Part shown: piece after piece, positions 52,938 through 61,356 of the stretch
How positions within the stretch are numbered: the first letter of the stretch is position 1
Layout of the letters: every line of letters starts with the position of its first letter
Source of the DNA: Amycolatopsis orientalis DSM 40040 = KCTC 9412
GTDB taxonomy: Bacteria; Actinomycetota; Actinomycetes; Mycobacteriales; Pseudonocardiaceae
Reading direction: 5' to 3'
Length of the DNA: 64,000 bases
NCBI RefSeq assembly: GCF_000478275.1
Contig: NZ_ASJB01000050.1
Location: forward strand, 1 to 64,000
The notes under the pieces: model-generated
Database searches by the model: none
Seen by the model: the letters and a program-made list of their open reading frames with translations, nothing else
What the model was told of the DNA's origin: nothing
Position numbers and translations under genes: made by a program

Positions 52938-52976
52938 GTGGTAATGACGGTTAGAACCGTCATTACCACTCACGAG
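52931..52976. terminator. Palindrome, GTGAGTGGTAA family, menA/cds1 boundary
   Basis: Perfect 22-base arms (52931-52952 and 52955-52976) flank an AG centre. The menA stop is inside the left arm, and the stop of the convergent PLP enzyme lies 4 bases beyond. It is a shared bidirectional terminator. Confidence 0.85.
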
Positions 52977-52980
52977 ACCC

Positions 52981-54063
52981 TCAGATCTCCGGCGAGAACT
53001 TCCCGCTCACCAGGAACTTCCGGCACTTCTCCAGGTACGGAGTGATGTCGATGTCCTTCTGCGCCAGCCAGCCGTCGTCGTAGTACGTGTTGGCGTACCG
53101 CTCGCCGCCGTCGCACAACAGCGTGACGACGCTGCCCGCCTGGCCTTCCGAGATCATCCGCGAGATCAGGGTGAACGCGCCGAAGAGGTTCGTCCCGGTC
53201 GAGCCGCCCGCCCAGTGCCCGGTCCGCTCGCGCAGCACCCGGATGGCCGCCAGCGAACCGGCGTCCGGCACCTGCAGCATCTCGTCGATCACGCCGGGCA
53301 CGAACGACGGCTCCACCCGCGGCCGCCCGATCCCTTCGATCCGCGACGGCATCCCGGTCGCGTAGTCGAGCGCCCCGGTCTCCCAGGCGCCGTAGAACGA
53401 CGAGTTCTCCGGGTCGACGACGGCGATCTTCGTGGTGTGGCGCTTGTAGCGCACGTAGCGGCCGAAGGTCGCGCTCGTACCGCCGGTCCCGGCGCCGACC
53501 ACTATCCACGTCGGCACGGGGTGCCGCTCGGACTGCATCTGCGCGTAGACCGACTCGGCGATGTTGTTGTTCCCGCGCCAGTCCGTCGCGCGCTCGGCGT
53601 AGGTGAACTGGTCGAGGTAGTGGCCGTTGCACTCGGAGGCGAGCCGCTCGGCCTCCGGATACATGTCCGGCGCCCGGTCGACGTAGTGACACTCGCCGCC
53701 GTAGAACTCGATGAGCGCGATCTTCTCCGGCGAGGTGCTGCGCGGCACCACGGTGATGAACCGCAGGCCGAGCATCCGCGCGAAGTACGCCTCCGAAACC
53801 GCGGTCGAGCCGCTGGATGCCTCGACGAGCACGGTGTCCTGCCCGATCTGGCCGTTCACCAGGCCGTACAGGAACAGCGAGCGCGCCAGCCGGTGCTTGA
53901 GCGAGCCTGTCGGATGGACCGACTCGTCCTTCAGGTAAAGGTCGATCCCCCACTCCGGCGGCAGTGGGAAGACGTGCAGGTGCGTGTCCGCGCTGCGGTT
54001 CGCGTCGGCCTCGATGATGCGGACGGCTTCGCGGACCCAGCTACGGCTGTGCAGGCGGCTCAC
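52981..54063 (-). CDS. PLP-dependent cysteine desulfhydrase-like protein
   Basis: The product has 360 residues and belongs to the cysteine synthase/CBS-like fold II PLP enzymes. PTGSLKHR holds the Schiff-base Lys (K56), VEASSGSTAVSEAYFA binds the substrate carboxylate, and VVGAGTGGTSATFGRY binds the cofactor phosphate. The overall pattern fits the Rv3684/Cds1 type, which degrades L-cysteine to H2S, pyruvate and ammonia, better than CysK or CysM. GTG start in a 4-base overlap with the DUF4229 gene. Confidence 0.82.
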   Translation of the reverse strand: MSRLHSRSWVREAVRIIEADANRSADTHLHVFPLPPEWGIDLYLKDESVHPTGSLKHRLARSLFLYGLVNGQIGQDTVLVEASSGSTAVSEAYFARMLGLRFITVVPRSTSPEKIALIEFYGGECHYVDRAPDMYPEAERLASECNGHYLDQFTYAERATDWRGNNNIAESVYAQMQSERHPVPTWIVVGAGTGGTSATFGRYVRYKRHTTKIAVVDPENSSFYGAWETGALDYATGMPSRIEGIGRPRVEPSFVPGVIDEMLQVPDAGSLAAIRVLRERTGHWAGGSTGTNLFGAFTLISRMISEGQAGSVVTLLCDGGERYANTYYDDGWLAQKDIDITPYLEKCRKFLVSGKFSPEI

Positions 54064-54353
54064 GCTGCCCCGTCCACCCGGTCGCCGCGCAGCTGGGAGC
54101 GCAGTTCGGCACGCGCGCGAGCGCGGTCGGCGTTGCGGCGGGCGAGCCCGGCGGTCACCCGCGCGTTCAGCGGGCGGAACAGCAGCAGGCCCAGCGGCAG
54201 CCCGACGACCAGCCCGATCAGCAACGCGACCAGCAGCGGGACGTTGACCAGCAGCAACCCGCCACCGATGACACCGACCAGGAGGAACCTGGCCAGCACG
54301 TACAGCGTCAGGTCACGGGCGAGGTGATCGGCGGTTTCCGGAGTGTCGCTCAC
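54060..54353 (-). CDS. DUF4229 membrane protein
   Basis: The product has 97 residues and two close membrane helices (~18-38 and ~40-58). A highly basic Arg/Ala-rich C-terminus (LARRNADRARARAELRSQLR) is probably cytoplasmic. This is the DUF4229 pattern seen in actinobacteria near menA and Lrp genes. The function is unknown. Its stop overlaps the start of the cds1-like gene by four bases. Confidence 0.75.
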   Translation of the reverse strand: MSDTPETADHLARDLTLYVLARFLLVGVIGGGLLLVNVPLLVALLIGLVVGLPLGLLLFRPLNARVTAGLARRNADRARARAELRSQLRGDRVDGAA

Positions 54354-54364
54354 ATCAACGCAGG

Positions 54365-54838
54365 CTACGCGCTGCCGTTGCGGCCGTCGTCCAGACCCGC
54401 GTTGTTGGGCCGTCCCTCGAAGCGGGTGGAGAGCACGACGGTGGTGTTGGTCCGGCCGACGCCGGGGATCCGCCGCAGCCTGCCCAGCGTCCGCTCCAGG
54501 TCGTCGACGGTCGCCACCCGCACCTTGACGACGAACGCCTCGTCACCCGCGACGGCGTAGCAGCTTTCGACCTCGTCCAGCGCCCCGAGCGCCTCCGCGA
54601 CGTCGTCCTCGGTCGCGGTGTCGGTGGGGTGGATGCCGACCAGCGCCGTCACGCCGAGTCCGACCGTGCTGGGGTCGACCATGGCGTGGTACCCGGTGAT
54701 CACGCCGGCGGCTTCGAGTTTGCCGACCCGCTCGTGCACCGATGACGCCGAGAGTCCGACCGATCGGCCGAGGTCGGCGTAGGTAGCCCGCCCGTTCTCC
54801 CGCAATGCCGCGATGATCTTCCGATCCACCTGGTCCAC
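54365..54838 (-). CDS. Lrp/AsnC-family transcriptional regulator
   Basis: The product has 157 residues. The AsnC helix-turn-helix (VDRKIIAALRENGRATYADL, then GLSASSVHERVGKL) is followed by a RAM-type effector domain (DEVESCYAVAGDEAFVVKV) and a short Asn/Gly-rich end. It is upstream of the DUF4229 and cysteine desulfhydrase-like genes on the same strand (gap 11 bases), so cysteine- or other amino acid-responsive control of that operon is a reasonable guess. Confidence 0.87.
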   Translation of the reverse strand: MDQVDRKIIAALRENGRATYADLGRSVGLSASSVHERVGKLEAAGVITGYHAMVDPSTVGLGVTALVGIHPTDTATEDDVAEALGALDEVESCYAVAGDEAFVVKVRVATVDDLERTLGRLRRIPGVGRTNTTVVLSTRFEGRPNNAGLDDGRNGSA

Positions 54839-55086
54839 CGCTACACCTTAGGTGCCATGCGGCGATTCGCATGACCAGGGCGCGTTTTCGTACATCTGTG
54901 ACAAGACCACGGCACGCACCGGCGCATGTCGCGGTTGTCGGTTTTGACCTTTAAGGGCTCTTTACTGTTGGACAACCGTTCGAGTACCTGACGGGTGAGA
55001 TGCAACGATTGCCGTGTTGGCTACCCGGCACGACGGGCATCGGGCCCGCCTCCGGTTTAGCACTGGAACCGTGAAGGAGGCGGAAA
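54839..55086. other. Upstream region of bldC and the Lrp gene
   Basis: This 248-base divergent gap is relatively AT-rich around 54940-55000 (GTTTTGACCTTTAAGG, TTTACTGTTGG). It must hold the promoters of both genes; I cannot fix -35/-10 pairs with normal spacing. GAAGGAGG directly before bldC is a strong ribosome binding site. No RNA gene recognised. Confidence 0.5.
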
Positions 55087-55299
55087 ATGACCGCGACGAT
55101 GGGCGGAAGGTTGCTCACCCCCGGTGAAGTGGCGGCACTGTTCCGGGTCGACCCCAAGACCGTGACCCGGTGGGCGACCGCGGGCCGGATCGGCTCGATC
55201 CGCACTCCCGGTGGGCACCGCCGATTCCGCGAGGCCGAGGTGAACGAGCTCCTCGCCGAGCTGACCACTGACGCCAGCGAGCCCGCCCGCAAGGTCTGA
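55087..55299 (+). CDS. bldC: BldC-type MerR-like DNA-binding protein
   Basis: The product has 70 residues and is a stand-alone MerR-type winged helix: LLTPGEVAALFRVDPKTVTRW, then IRTPGGHRRFREAEV. It lacks the effector and dimerisation helices of true MerR proteins. BldC of Streptomyces has this size and binds cooperatively to direct repeats to hold back sporulation genes; in other actinobacteria its role is less clear. It is followed by a hairpin and a small membrane-protein gene. Confidence 0.9.
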   Translation: MTATMGGRLLTPGEVAALFRVDPKTVTRWATAGRIGSIRTPGGHRRFREAEVNELLAELTTDASEPARKV

Positions 55300-55327
55300 C
55301 CTCGCATTTCGCTCATAAAGGACTCCG

Positions 55328-55359
55328 GTGACGAAGGGCTCGTAAAGGCCCTTCGTCAC
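55328..55359 (+). terminator. Hairpin downstream of bldC
   Basis: GTGACGAAGGGC and GCCCTTCGTCAC (12-base perfect arms) enclose an 8-base loop 29 bases after the bldC stop. There is no T-tract. Confidence 0.7.
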
Positions 55360-55448
55360 ATTGGGGTATCCGTAGGTCCCCCCGCGCGCGGCAAAGAGGC
55401 TAGCCTCGTGGGACTGAGCAACGTCCTCCACGCGGAAAGGGACCGAGC

Positions 55449-55631
55449 ATGATCTATCTGCTCGCGGCCATCGGAGCGCTCACCGTCGCCGTTGTCTTGT
55501 GGCGCGCGTTCGGGATCGAGCGCGTCGGGGTGCCCTCGTCGCGCCCGACACTGGCCCCGGACGACGACCCCGACTTCCTGCGCAAGCTCGGTGAGCAACA
55601 GCGCAAGAGTAAAGACGAGGACAAAGACTAA
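55449..55631 (+). CDS. Small membrane protein of unknown function
   Basis: The product has 60 residues. One N-terminal membrane helix (IYLLAAIGALTVAVVLWRAF) is followed by a charged cytoplasmic tail (DDDPDFLRKLGEQQRKSKDE). AAAGGGACCGAGC precedes the ATG, and a palindromic GAGGCTAGCCTC with a TAGCCT -10-like core is 42 bases upstream. It looks conserved in style with other actinobacterial small membrane proteins, but no function is known. It is convergent with the MinD-like gene. Confidence 0.6.
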   Translation: MIYLLAAIGALTVAVVLWRAFGIERVGVPSSRPTLAPDDDPDFLRKLGEQQRKSKDEDKD

Positions 55632-55639
55632 GAGCAGGA

Positions 55640-56983
55640 CTAGGGCTGGATCTGGCGGTACTGCTGGCCCCCGAAACCGTCGGCGACGGTGGCGGCCAGT
55701 TCCAGCAGCGCCAGCCGGGTGTCGGCGTGAAGCCGGTCCAGTTCGATCTCGGCGCCTTCTTCCAGGTGCGGGTCGAACGGGATCCGGCAGACCGACCGGA
55801 CGCGTGCGCCGAAGTGCGCGGAAAGCTTGTCGAGGTCGACGGAGCCGCCCTTCGGACGCACCGAGTTGATCACCGCGACCGACCGTTTGACCAGGTCGCC
55901 GTAGCCGTGCGCCTCAAGCCAGTCGAGGGTGGCCGACGCACTGCGCGCGCCGTCCACGGAGCCTGACGAGACCACCACCAGCGCGTCCGCGACGTCCAGG
56001 ACGCCCTTCATCGCCGAGTGCATCAAACCGGTCCCGCAGTCGGTGAGCACGATGTTGTAGAAGTGCTCCAGCAGGTTGACCGTGCGCCGGTAGTCGTCCT
56101 CGGAGAACGCCTCGGAAACCGCCGGGTCCTGCTCGCTGGCGAGGATCTCCAGCCGGCTTCCGCCCTGCGAGGTATACGAGCGGACGTCGCTGTACCTGGT
56201 GATCTTGTCCGCGTCCCGCAGCAGGTGCCGCACGGTCGCGGTGGTCTCGATCGGGATCTTCTGCGACAGCGTCCCGCGGTCCGGGTTCGCGTCGACGGCG
56301 ACGACCCGGTCACCGCGCAGCGACGCGAACGTCGAGCCCAGCGTGGTGGTCGTGGTGGTCTTGCCGACGCCGCCCTTGAGGCTCAGCATCGCGATCTTGT
56401 AGCACCCGCGCAGCGGCTGGTTGATCTGTGCGATCAGCTCGCGCTTCCGGGTGTCGGCCGGGCTCTCCCCCGGGTTGACGAGCTTGCCGGTGCCCAGGTA
56501 GAGCGCCTTGCGCCAGCCCGATTCCGGCTTGCGCTTCTGCGGTTTGACCAGGCTCGCCGTCGCGAGTTCGTCCGGCAGCGCGTGCCTGCCCTGCGGCTGC
56601 GGGAGCCCCGGCACCCCGGGCTGCTGGACAGGCTGCTGGGGCACGTACTGCTGCTGCGGCGGGTACTGCGCCTGCTGGGGCTGCTGAGGTGCCTGTTGGG
56701 GATGCAGCGGGGGCAGGTTCTGGTCGTAGGGCTGCTGGTACTGCCCGTGCGACGGCTGCGGCAGCGGCGGCTGCTGAGGCTGCTGCTGAGCCGCCGGCTG
56801 CTGCGGGTACTGGGCCTGCTGCGGGTACTGCGGCTGGACGACCTGCGTCGGCTCGGCCTCGAAACCGCTCGCGTTCGGATGCGGCGCCGAGTCCGTCCTG
56901 TCCTCGGAGAACAACTCCGAGGGCTGGGCGCTCTCGGTGGGTTCGGGGTGGCCAGGAGCCGATTCTTCGCTGGGTCCGGTCAC
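55640..56983 (-). CDS. MinD/ParA-type ATPase with Gln/Pro-rich N-terminus (EspI-like)
   Basis: The product has 447 residues. Residues ~1-140 are disordered, rich in Gln/Pro/Tyr (QQPQQAQYPPQQQY). A deviant Walker A, KGGVGKTT (203-210), then VVAVDANPDRGTL and TDCGTGLMHSAM identify a MinD/ParA ATPase. The layout matches EspI-like proteins associated with type VII secretion, so it may serve the ESX-type genes at 18.6-21.8 kb, though it is distant. GTG start with GAGGAGG upstream. Confidence 0.8.
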   Translation of the reverse strand: MTGPSEESAPGHPEPTESAQPSELFSEDRTDSAPHPNASGFEAEPTQVVQPQYPQQAQYPQQPAAQQQPQQPPLPQPSHGQYQQPYDQNLPPLHPQQAPQQPQQAQYPPQQQYVPQQPVQQPGVPGLPQPQGRHALPDELATASLVKPQKRKPESGWRKALYLGTGKLVNPGESPADTRKRELIAQINQPLRGCYKIAMLSLKGGVGKTTTTTTLGSTFASLRGDRVVAVDANPDRGTLSQKIPIETTATVRHLLRDADKITRYSDVRSYTSQGGSRLEILASEQDPAVSEAFSEDDYRRTVNLLEHFYNIVLTDCGTGLMHSAMKGVLDVADALVVVSSGSVDGARSASATLDWLEAHGYGDLVKRSVAVINSVRPKGGSVDLDKLSAHFGARVRSVCRIPFDPHLEEGAEIELDRLHADTRLALLELAATVADGFGGQQYRQIQP

Positions 56984-57062
56984 CGCTGAATTCCTCCTCC
57001 GCGCACGTCTTCCCCCACTACCTCAGTATTGACGGTAGTCGTCGCGCGTGCAGCGGTGACGG

Positions 57063-58034
57063 TCAGCCCCCGGCGTAGGAATGCAGCCCCGAAGTCACCA
57101 GATTCACGAAGAACAGGTTGAACACCGTCGCCGAGAATCCGACGATGTTGATGATCGCCGCGCGCTTCCCGCGCCAGCCCGCGGTGGCACGGGAGTGCAG
57201 GTACGCCGCGTAGACGACCCACGCGACGAACGCGACGGTCTCCTTCGGGTCCCAGCCCCAGAACCGGCCCCAGGCCGCCTCGGCCCACACGGCACCGCAC
57301 AGGACGCCGAAGGTGAAGACCGGGAAGGCGAAGATGGTCGTGCGGTAGGCGATCCGGTCGAGCACGTCCGCGGTGGGCAGCTTCGGGCCGAACTTGGCGA
57401 ACTTGGCCGGGTTGTCGTCGTGGGCGGAGCGGAAGAGGTAGAGCACGCTCGCGACGCCGGGCACCAGGAAGACGCCCGAGCCGATGATGGCCGCGGAGAC
57501 GTGGATGATCAGCCAGTAGGACTGCAGCGCGGGCTGCACCGGCGCCGCGGTCGTGTACAGCATGGTGCCGTTGATGAACATCAGGATCACGACCGGCGTG
57601 AGCAGGAAGCCGGTGAGGTGCCGCACCGGGAACTTCCGCAGGATGACGATCCAGGTCAGGACCGCGATGAAGGTCGTGGCCATGCCGTACTCGTACATGT
57701 TGCCCCACGGCGCGCGGTGCACGGCGAGCCCGCGCAGCACGATCGCGGTCAGGTGCAGCAACGCGGCGAGGACCAGCAGTGCGGCGCCCATGCGGCCGAT
57801 GCGCTCGGGGCGGCCGATCTCGCGCGGGGGTTCGCCGGGCGTCACGGTGGCCGACGGCGGACCGCCCGCGCCGACCAGTTCGCGGACGCGCTGCTTGCTG
57901 CGCTCCGCCGCCAGACGGCCCCTGGCGCCGAAACCCTGCTCGAACAGGGTGAACATCAGCGCGAGGACGTAGATCGCCGTCGCGGTGGTGTAGGAGTAGT
58001 CGCTGTACTGGGACAGCGTCTCGTTGATCGGCAT
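57063..58034 (-). CDS. ccsB: Cytochrome c biogenesis protein CcsB (haem handling)
   Basis: The product has 323 residues and about eight membrane helices. The tryptophan-rich WWD-type motif (WGRFWGWDPKETVAF) binds haem on the outer face, with conserved histidines in neighbouring helices (HVSAAIIGSGVF, AYLHSRATAGW). With ResB it forms the system II synthase that delivers haem and ligates it to apocytochrome c. It begins five bases after resB in the ccdA-resB-ccsB operon (Rv0527-Rv0529 order). Confidence 0.93.
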   Translation of the reverse strand: MPINETLSQYSDYSYTTATAIYVLALMFTLFEQGFGARGRLAAERSKQRVRELVGAGGPPSATVTPGEPPREIGRPERIGRMGAALLVLAALLHLTAIVLRGLAVHRAPWGNMYEYGMATTFIAVLTWIVILRKFPVRHLTGFLLTPVVILMFINGTMLYTTAAPVQPALQSYWLIIHVSAAIIGSGVFLVPGVASVLYLFRSAHDDNPAKFAKFGPKLPTADVLDRIAYRTTIFAFPVFTFGVLCGAVWAEAAWGRFWGWDPKETVAFVAWVVYAAYLHSRATAGWRGKRAAIINIVGFSATVFNLFFVNLVTSGLHSYAGG

Positions 58035-58039
58035 GACTT

Positions 58040-59638
58040 CTAGTTGCCTCTCCGCCCCTGGACCAGCTTGCCGCTGATCCGCTGGAACTCTTCTCCGTAG
58101 CCCGCCTGATCGGTGCGCGCCAGCCCGGCGACCTCGATCACGGTACCCGTCTCACCTTCGCGGGCCGGGGTCACCCGGACCCACACCCGCCGCCGTTTGA
58201 CCAGCAACGATCCCGCCAGCCCGATCAGCATCGCGACCGCGCAGACCAGCACCCAGCCCTGCACGGGATCGTGCGAGACCTGGATGGCCACCCATTTCTG
58301 GACGCCGTCGAAGCGGACCTTCGTGCCGTCGTCCAGCACGGTCTCCTCGCCCTGGTCCAGGTTCTGCCGGGTGAGCTTCTTGAGCCTGCCGTCCTCGACG
58401 AGCGACTGGTCGATCTGGAAGATCGACTGCCCGCGGCCCGCGTCGAGGCCGAGGTCGCCGCGGTAGATGTCGACGGCCACCGCCGGTTTGTTCGCCTCGG
58501 GCCGCGACGACGTCAGCACGTTGCCGTGCAGGAACGCGGTCGGCGCGAGCAGGCCGGTGATCGCGAGCTGGCGGGTACGGCGTTCGACCGGGTCGGTGAT
58601 GCCCGGCTGATCGATCTTCGTCGCGCCTTCGGAGAGCTTCGTGGGCTCGTCGGCGGGACGCCACGGCGTGATGTTGGTGCGCACGGTGCCGTCGGGGAAG
58701 GTCACCGTGAACTTCGGGGAGTAGCCGAAGTTCAGCAGGTAGACGCGATCACCGGCGGTGCGCAGCGGCGAGTTGACCTCGAGCCCGTACGGCTTCCAGG
58801 CGCCGGTCTTCAGGTCTTCGCCGGACTGGTACTCCATGTTGGAGTGGTAGTAGTTCGCCTGCCCGGCCTCGGTGTAGCGCGCCTCGAAGTCCTTGAGCCG
58901 GATGCAGAAGGCGTTGAGGTCGGTGCCGTCGACGCGCAGCCCGGCGTTGAAGGTGTCGTAGCCGAGGATGCCGGAGTTGCACCACGGGCTGTTGTCGGCC
59001 TGGACGATCACCTGGCCTTCGTAGCTGAAGAGCTTGCCGAGGGCGAAGAAGATGATCAGGCCGAGCATGCCGAAGTGGAAGACGAGGTTGCCGGTCTCGC
59101 GAAGGTATCCGCGCTCGGCGGAGATGCTTCGCGTGCCGTCGGCCTCTTCACGCTCGACACGGCGCCAGCCCTTGAGCAGCGCGTGAGTGTCCTTCATGAC
59201 CGTCTCGGGGGTCCGATCGGTCGTGGTGGACAGGTGGTGCGGCATCCGCGAGAGCTTGCGCGGCGTGAGCACGGGCTGCGCGCGCATCGCCTTCGCGTAT
59301 TCGAGGCTGCGCGGCGCGAGGCAGCCGATGAGCGAGACCATCAGCAGGATGTAGATCGCCGAGAACCAGACGCTGCCGTAGACCTCGAAGAACTGCGTCT
59401 TGTCGAGCAGTTCGCCCCACCAGCCGTGCGCGGCGATGTACTCGTCGGTCTTGGCGGCGTTGAGGTTTCGCTGCGGCAGCAGGGCACCGGGCATCGCGGC
59501 GAGCGCGAGCAGGAACAGCAGCACCAGCGCGGTGCGCATCGACGTCAGCCCGCGCCAGGTGTTGCGCAGCAAGGCGAGGGCACGCTTCAGCGGCGTCGGG
59601 CGGTATTCCTTCTTGGGCGGGGCGTCGGTGGTGGTCAC
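58040..59638 (-). CDS. resB: Cytochrome c biogenesis protein ResB
   Basis: The product has 532 residues from GTG 59638, overlapping the ccdA stop by four bases; the open frame further upstream is antisense-like. Four membrane helices surround a large exported domain (~190-460). MRTALVLLFLLALAAMPGALLPQRN is near the start of the first helix, with typical ResB segments later (GNLVFHFGMLGLIIFFALG). Partner of CcsB in haem ligation to cytochromes c outside the membrane. Confidence 0.92.
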   Translation of the reverse strand: MTTTDAPPKKEYRPTPLKRALALLRNTWRGLTSMRTALVLLFLLALAAMPGALLPQRNLNAAKTDEYIAAHGWWGELLDKTQFFEVYGSVWFSAIYILLMVSLIGCLAPRSLEYAKAMRAQPVLTPRKLSRMPHHLSTTTDRTPETVMKDTHALLKGWRRVEREEADGTRSISAERGYLRETGNLVFHFGMLGLIIFFALGKLFSYEGQVIVQADNSPWCNSGILGYDTFNAGLRVDGTDLNAFCIRLKDFEARYTEAGQANYYHSNMEYQSGEDLKTGAWKPYGLEVNSPLRTAGDRVYLLNFGYSPKFTVTFPDGTVRTNITPWRPADEPTKLSEGATKIDQPGITDPVERRTRQLAITGLLAPTAFLHGNVLTSSRPEANKPAVAVDIYRGDLGLDAGRGQSIFQIDQSLVEDGRLKKLTRQNLDQGEETVLDDGTKVRFDGVQKWVAIQVSHDPVQGWVLVCAVAMLIGLAGSLLVKRRRVWVRVTPAREGETGTVIEVAGLARTDQAGYGEEFQRISGKLVQGRRGN

Positions 59639-60408
59639 AAGGGCAGCCTGAGTTCGGTCACGAGGGTGTTCCGGATCCAGCCGGTCATGTCGGCCCACAG
59701 CCCGGTCACCAGCAGGACGCCGACGACCAGCAGCAGGACGCCGCCGAAGACCTGCACCTGACGGCCGTGGCGGCGCAGCCAGTCGGTCGCGCGGACGGCC
59801 CAGCGGGCGCCGAAGGCGATGAGGAGGAACGGGACGCCGAGCCCGAGGCAGTAGACGAGGATCAGCACGTACCCGCGTACCGCCGCCCCGCCGGTGGCGC
59901 TGGCCATGGACATGACCGCGGACAGCGTCGGCCCGATGCACGGCGTCCAGCCGAGCCCGAACACCGCGCCGAGCACCGGCGCGCCCCACAGACCGCCGCG
60001 CGGCACGTGGTGCGAACGGAACTCGCGCTGCAGGCCGGGGATCCAGCCGAGGAAGACCAGCGCCATCGCGATCGTCAGCACGCCGCCGAGACGCTGGAGG
60101 AGGTCCATGTTGACCTGGACGGCGGCGGCGATCCACACCAGCGTCCCCAGCGTCACCACGAAGACCACGGTGAACCCGAGCACGAACAGAGCCGCCGCGC
60201 CGACGACGGCGTAACGGCCCTTCTTGCGCTCTTCGTCGGCGCTGACCGCGGGGGCGTCGGCGCCGACCAGCGCCGCCAGGTACGCGAGATACCCCGGCAC
60301 GAGCGGGACGACGCACGGTGACGCGAAGGAGATCGCCCCGGCCAGCAGCGCGACACCCGCCGCGAGCAGCAGTGGCCCGGAGAGCGCCAGCTCGGTCACA
60401 CCGTTCAC
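59635..60408 (-). CDS. ccdA: Thiol-disulfide transporter CcdA
   Basis: The product has 257 residues and six membrane helices. The redox cysteines are in ISFASPCVVPLVPGYL and LGWTPCIGPTLSAV, as in all CcdA/DsbD-beta proteins. It carries reducing power from cytoplasmic thioredoxin to ResA-like proteins that keep apocytochrome c reduced. GTG 60408 has no ribosome binding site but lies seven bases after a TACGCT element, suggesting a leaderless transcript. Confidence 0.93.
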   Translation of the reverse strand: MNGVTELALSGPLLLAAGVALLAGAISFASPCVVPLVPGYLAYLAALVGADAPAVSADEERKKGRYAVVGAAALFVLGFTVVFVVTLGTLVWIAAAVQVNMDLLQRLGGVLTIAMALVFLGWIPGLQREFRSHHVPRGGLWGAPVLGAVFGLGWTPCIGPTLSAVMSMASATGGAAVRGYVLILVYCLGLGVPFLLIAFGARWAVRATDWLRRHGRQVQVFGGVLLLVVGVLLVTGLWADMTGWIRNTLVTELRLPL

Positions 60409-60415
60409 GCAAAGG

Positions 60416-60421
60416 AGCGTA
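60416..60421 (-). promoter_or_regulatory. Candidate -10 element of the ccdA-resB-ccsB operon
   Basis: TACGCT on the minus strand is followed after exactly seven bases by GTG 60408. This spacing predicts transcription starting at the start codon. The -35 region is not recognisable. Confidence 0.45.
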
Positions 60422-60508
60422 GGCAGTGTGGTCGAGGTGAAAACGCCGGGGCGTCCTCAACGGGACCTACGTCGCACCCGGTCAGGACCTTGGTCCCGGC
60501 CCACCGCG

Positions 60509-60532
60509 TCGCGTTTAGCCCGCTAAAGGCGA
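60509..60532. repeat. Single CGCGTTTAGCGGGCTAAACG-type palindrome
   Basis: TCGCGTTTAGCCCGCTAAAGGCGA is one unit of the family that is arrayed at 50240-50580 (read on the minus strand the core is AGCGGGCT). It lies downstream of the rhomboid gene, probably as part of its terminator. Confidence 0.75.
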
Positions 60533-60553
60533 TCGTCGCGGTGGGCACCTGCC

Positions 60554-60573
60554 GCATTCAGAGGACGAAACGC
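60554..60573. repeat. GCATTCAGAGGACGAAACGC quasi-palindrome
   Basis: This 20-base imperfect palindrome with an AGAGGA core lies 6 bases beyond the rhomboid stop. It shares AGAGGACGAAA with the hairpin at 51961-52010. Confidence 0.5.
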
Positions 60574-60578
60574 AGGGG

Positions 60579-61250
60579 TTACTTGAGGGTGTCGGGCGGG
60601 GTGAGGGGGATGGTCGGGAACGCGGGTGCGGCGGGTTCCGGCTTGGGGCGGCGGTCCCGGAAGACCCAGCCGCCGATCAGGCCGCCGAGGAAGCCGAACA
60701 GGTGCGCCTGCCAGCTGATCCCCGCGTCCTGCGGGAACAGGCCGGCGAACTGGTAGGCGAAGCACAACGCCATCACCAGCCCGATGACGATGTCGATCTT
60801 GTGCCGGTCGAAGATCCCGCGCACCAGGACGTACCCGAAGTACCCCATGACCAGGCCGCTCGCGCCGACCCCGACCGTGCCGGACTCGTGGAGGGTCCAG
60901 GCTCCGAGCCCGCTCAGCACCGCGATCAGCACCGTGACGCTGAGGAACTTCTTCACCCCGCGATACGCCGCGAGGAACCCGAAGATGAACAGCGGCCCCG
61001 AGTTGAACTCGATGTGTCCCCAGCCGGCGTGCAAGAGCGGCGCGGTGAGGACGGTCGGCAGCGAGCTGACTTCGCGCGGCCGCGTCCCGTATTCGTACAT
61101 GAGGCTGTAGCCGTCGACGGCGTTGTAGATCTGGATCAGCCAGAGGACCGCGAGCAGGCCGACCATGACCCAGAAGGCCTTCTTGGCCTCGGCGATCATC
61201 GCCTCGGCGTCCTGCTGCCCGGATCTGGGCACGTCTGAAGCAGTCGTCAT
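60579..61250 (-). CDS. Rhomboid-family intramembrane serine protease
   Basis: The product has 223 residues with six membrane helices. The catalytic Ser is in GVGASGLVMG (S131) and the His in SWQAHLFGFLGG (H183). HAGWGHIEFN (H74, H79, N83) is the oxyanion-site motif, so the protease looks active. It would cleave membrane proteins within the bilayer; substrates are unknown. ATG 61250 follows GGAGAAGG. It separates resA from ccdA, which are adjacent in mycobacteria, and both its flanks carry the same palindrome type. Confidence 0.88.
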   Translation of the reverse strand: MTTASDVPRSGQQDAEAMIAEAKKAFWVMVGLLAVLWLIQIYNAVDGYSLMYEYGTRPREVSSLPTVLTAPLLHAGWGHIEFNSGPLFIFGFLAAYRGVKKFLSVTVLIAVLSGLGAWTLHESGTVGVGASGLVMGYFGYVLVRGIFDRHKIDIVIGLVMALCFAYQFAGLFPQDAGISWQAHLFGFLGGLIGGWVFRDRRPKPEPAAPAFPTIPLTPPDTLK

Positions 61251-61318
61251 TTCCTTCTCCCCAGTTCAGAGCCGCCGCGCGGCCCGGGATGAGGAGGATA
61301 GCCAGTCCACCCGACAGA

Positions 61319-61348
61319 GGAGCGCGTTTAGCCCGCTAAACGCGCTCC
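61319..61348. terminator. Perfect palindrome of the TTTAGCGGGCTAAA family after resA
   Basis: Perfect 14-base arms (61319-61332 and 61335-61348) flank a CC centre. It lies 8 bases beyond the resA stop and probably terminates the hemL-phosphatase-resA operon. Confidence 0.8.
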
Positions 61349-61356
61349 GTCGGGGG

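Noticed and set aside
59639..60460. Long N-terminal extension of ResB
   Set aside because: It lies within ccdA in another frame and is Arg-rich. GTG 59638 in the GTGA overlap fits the operon pattern.
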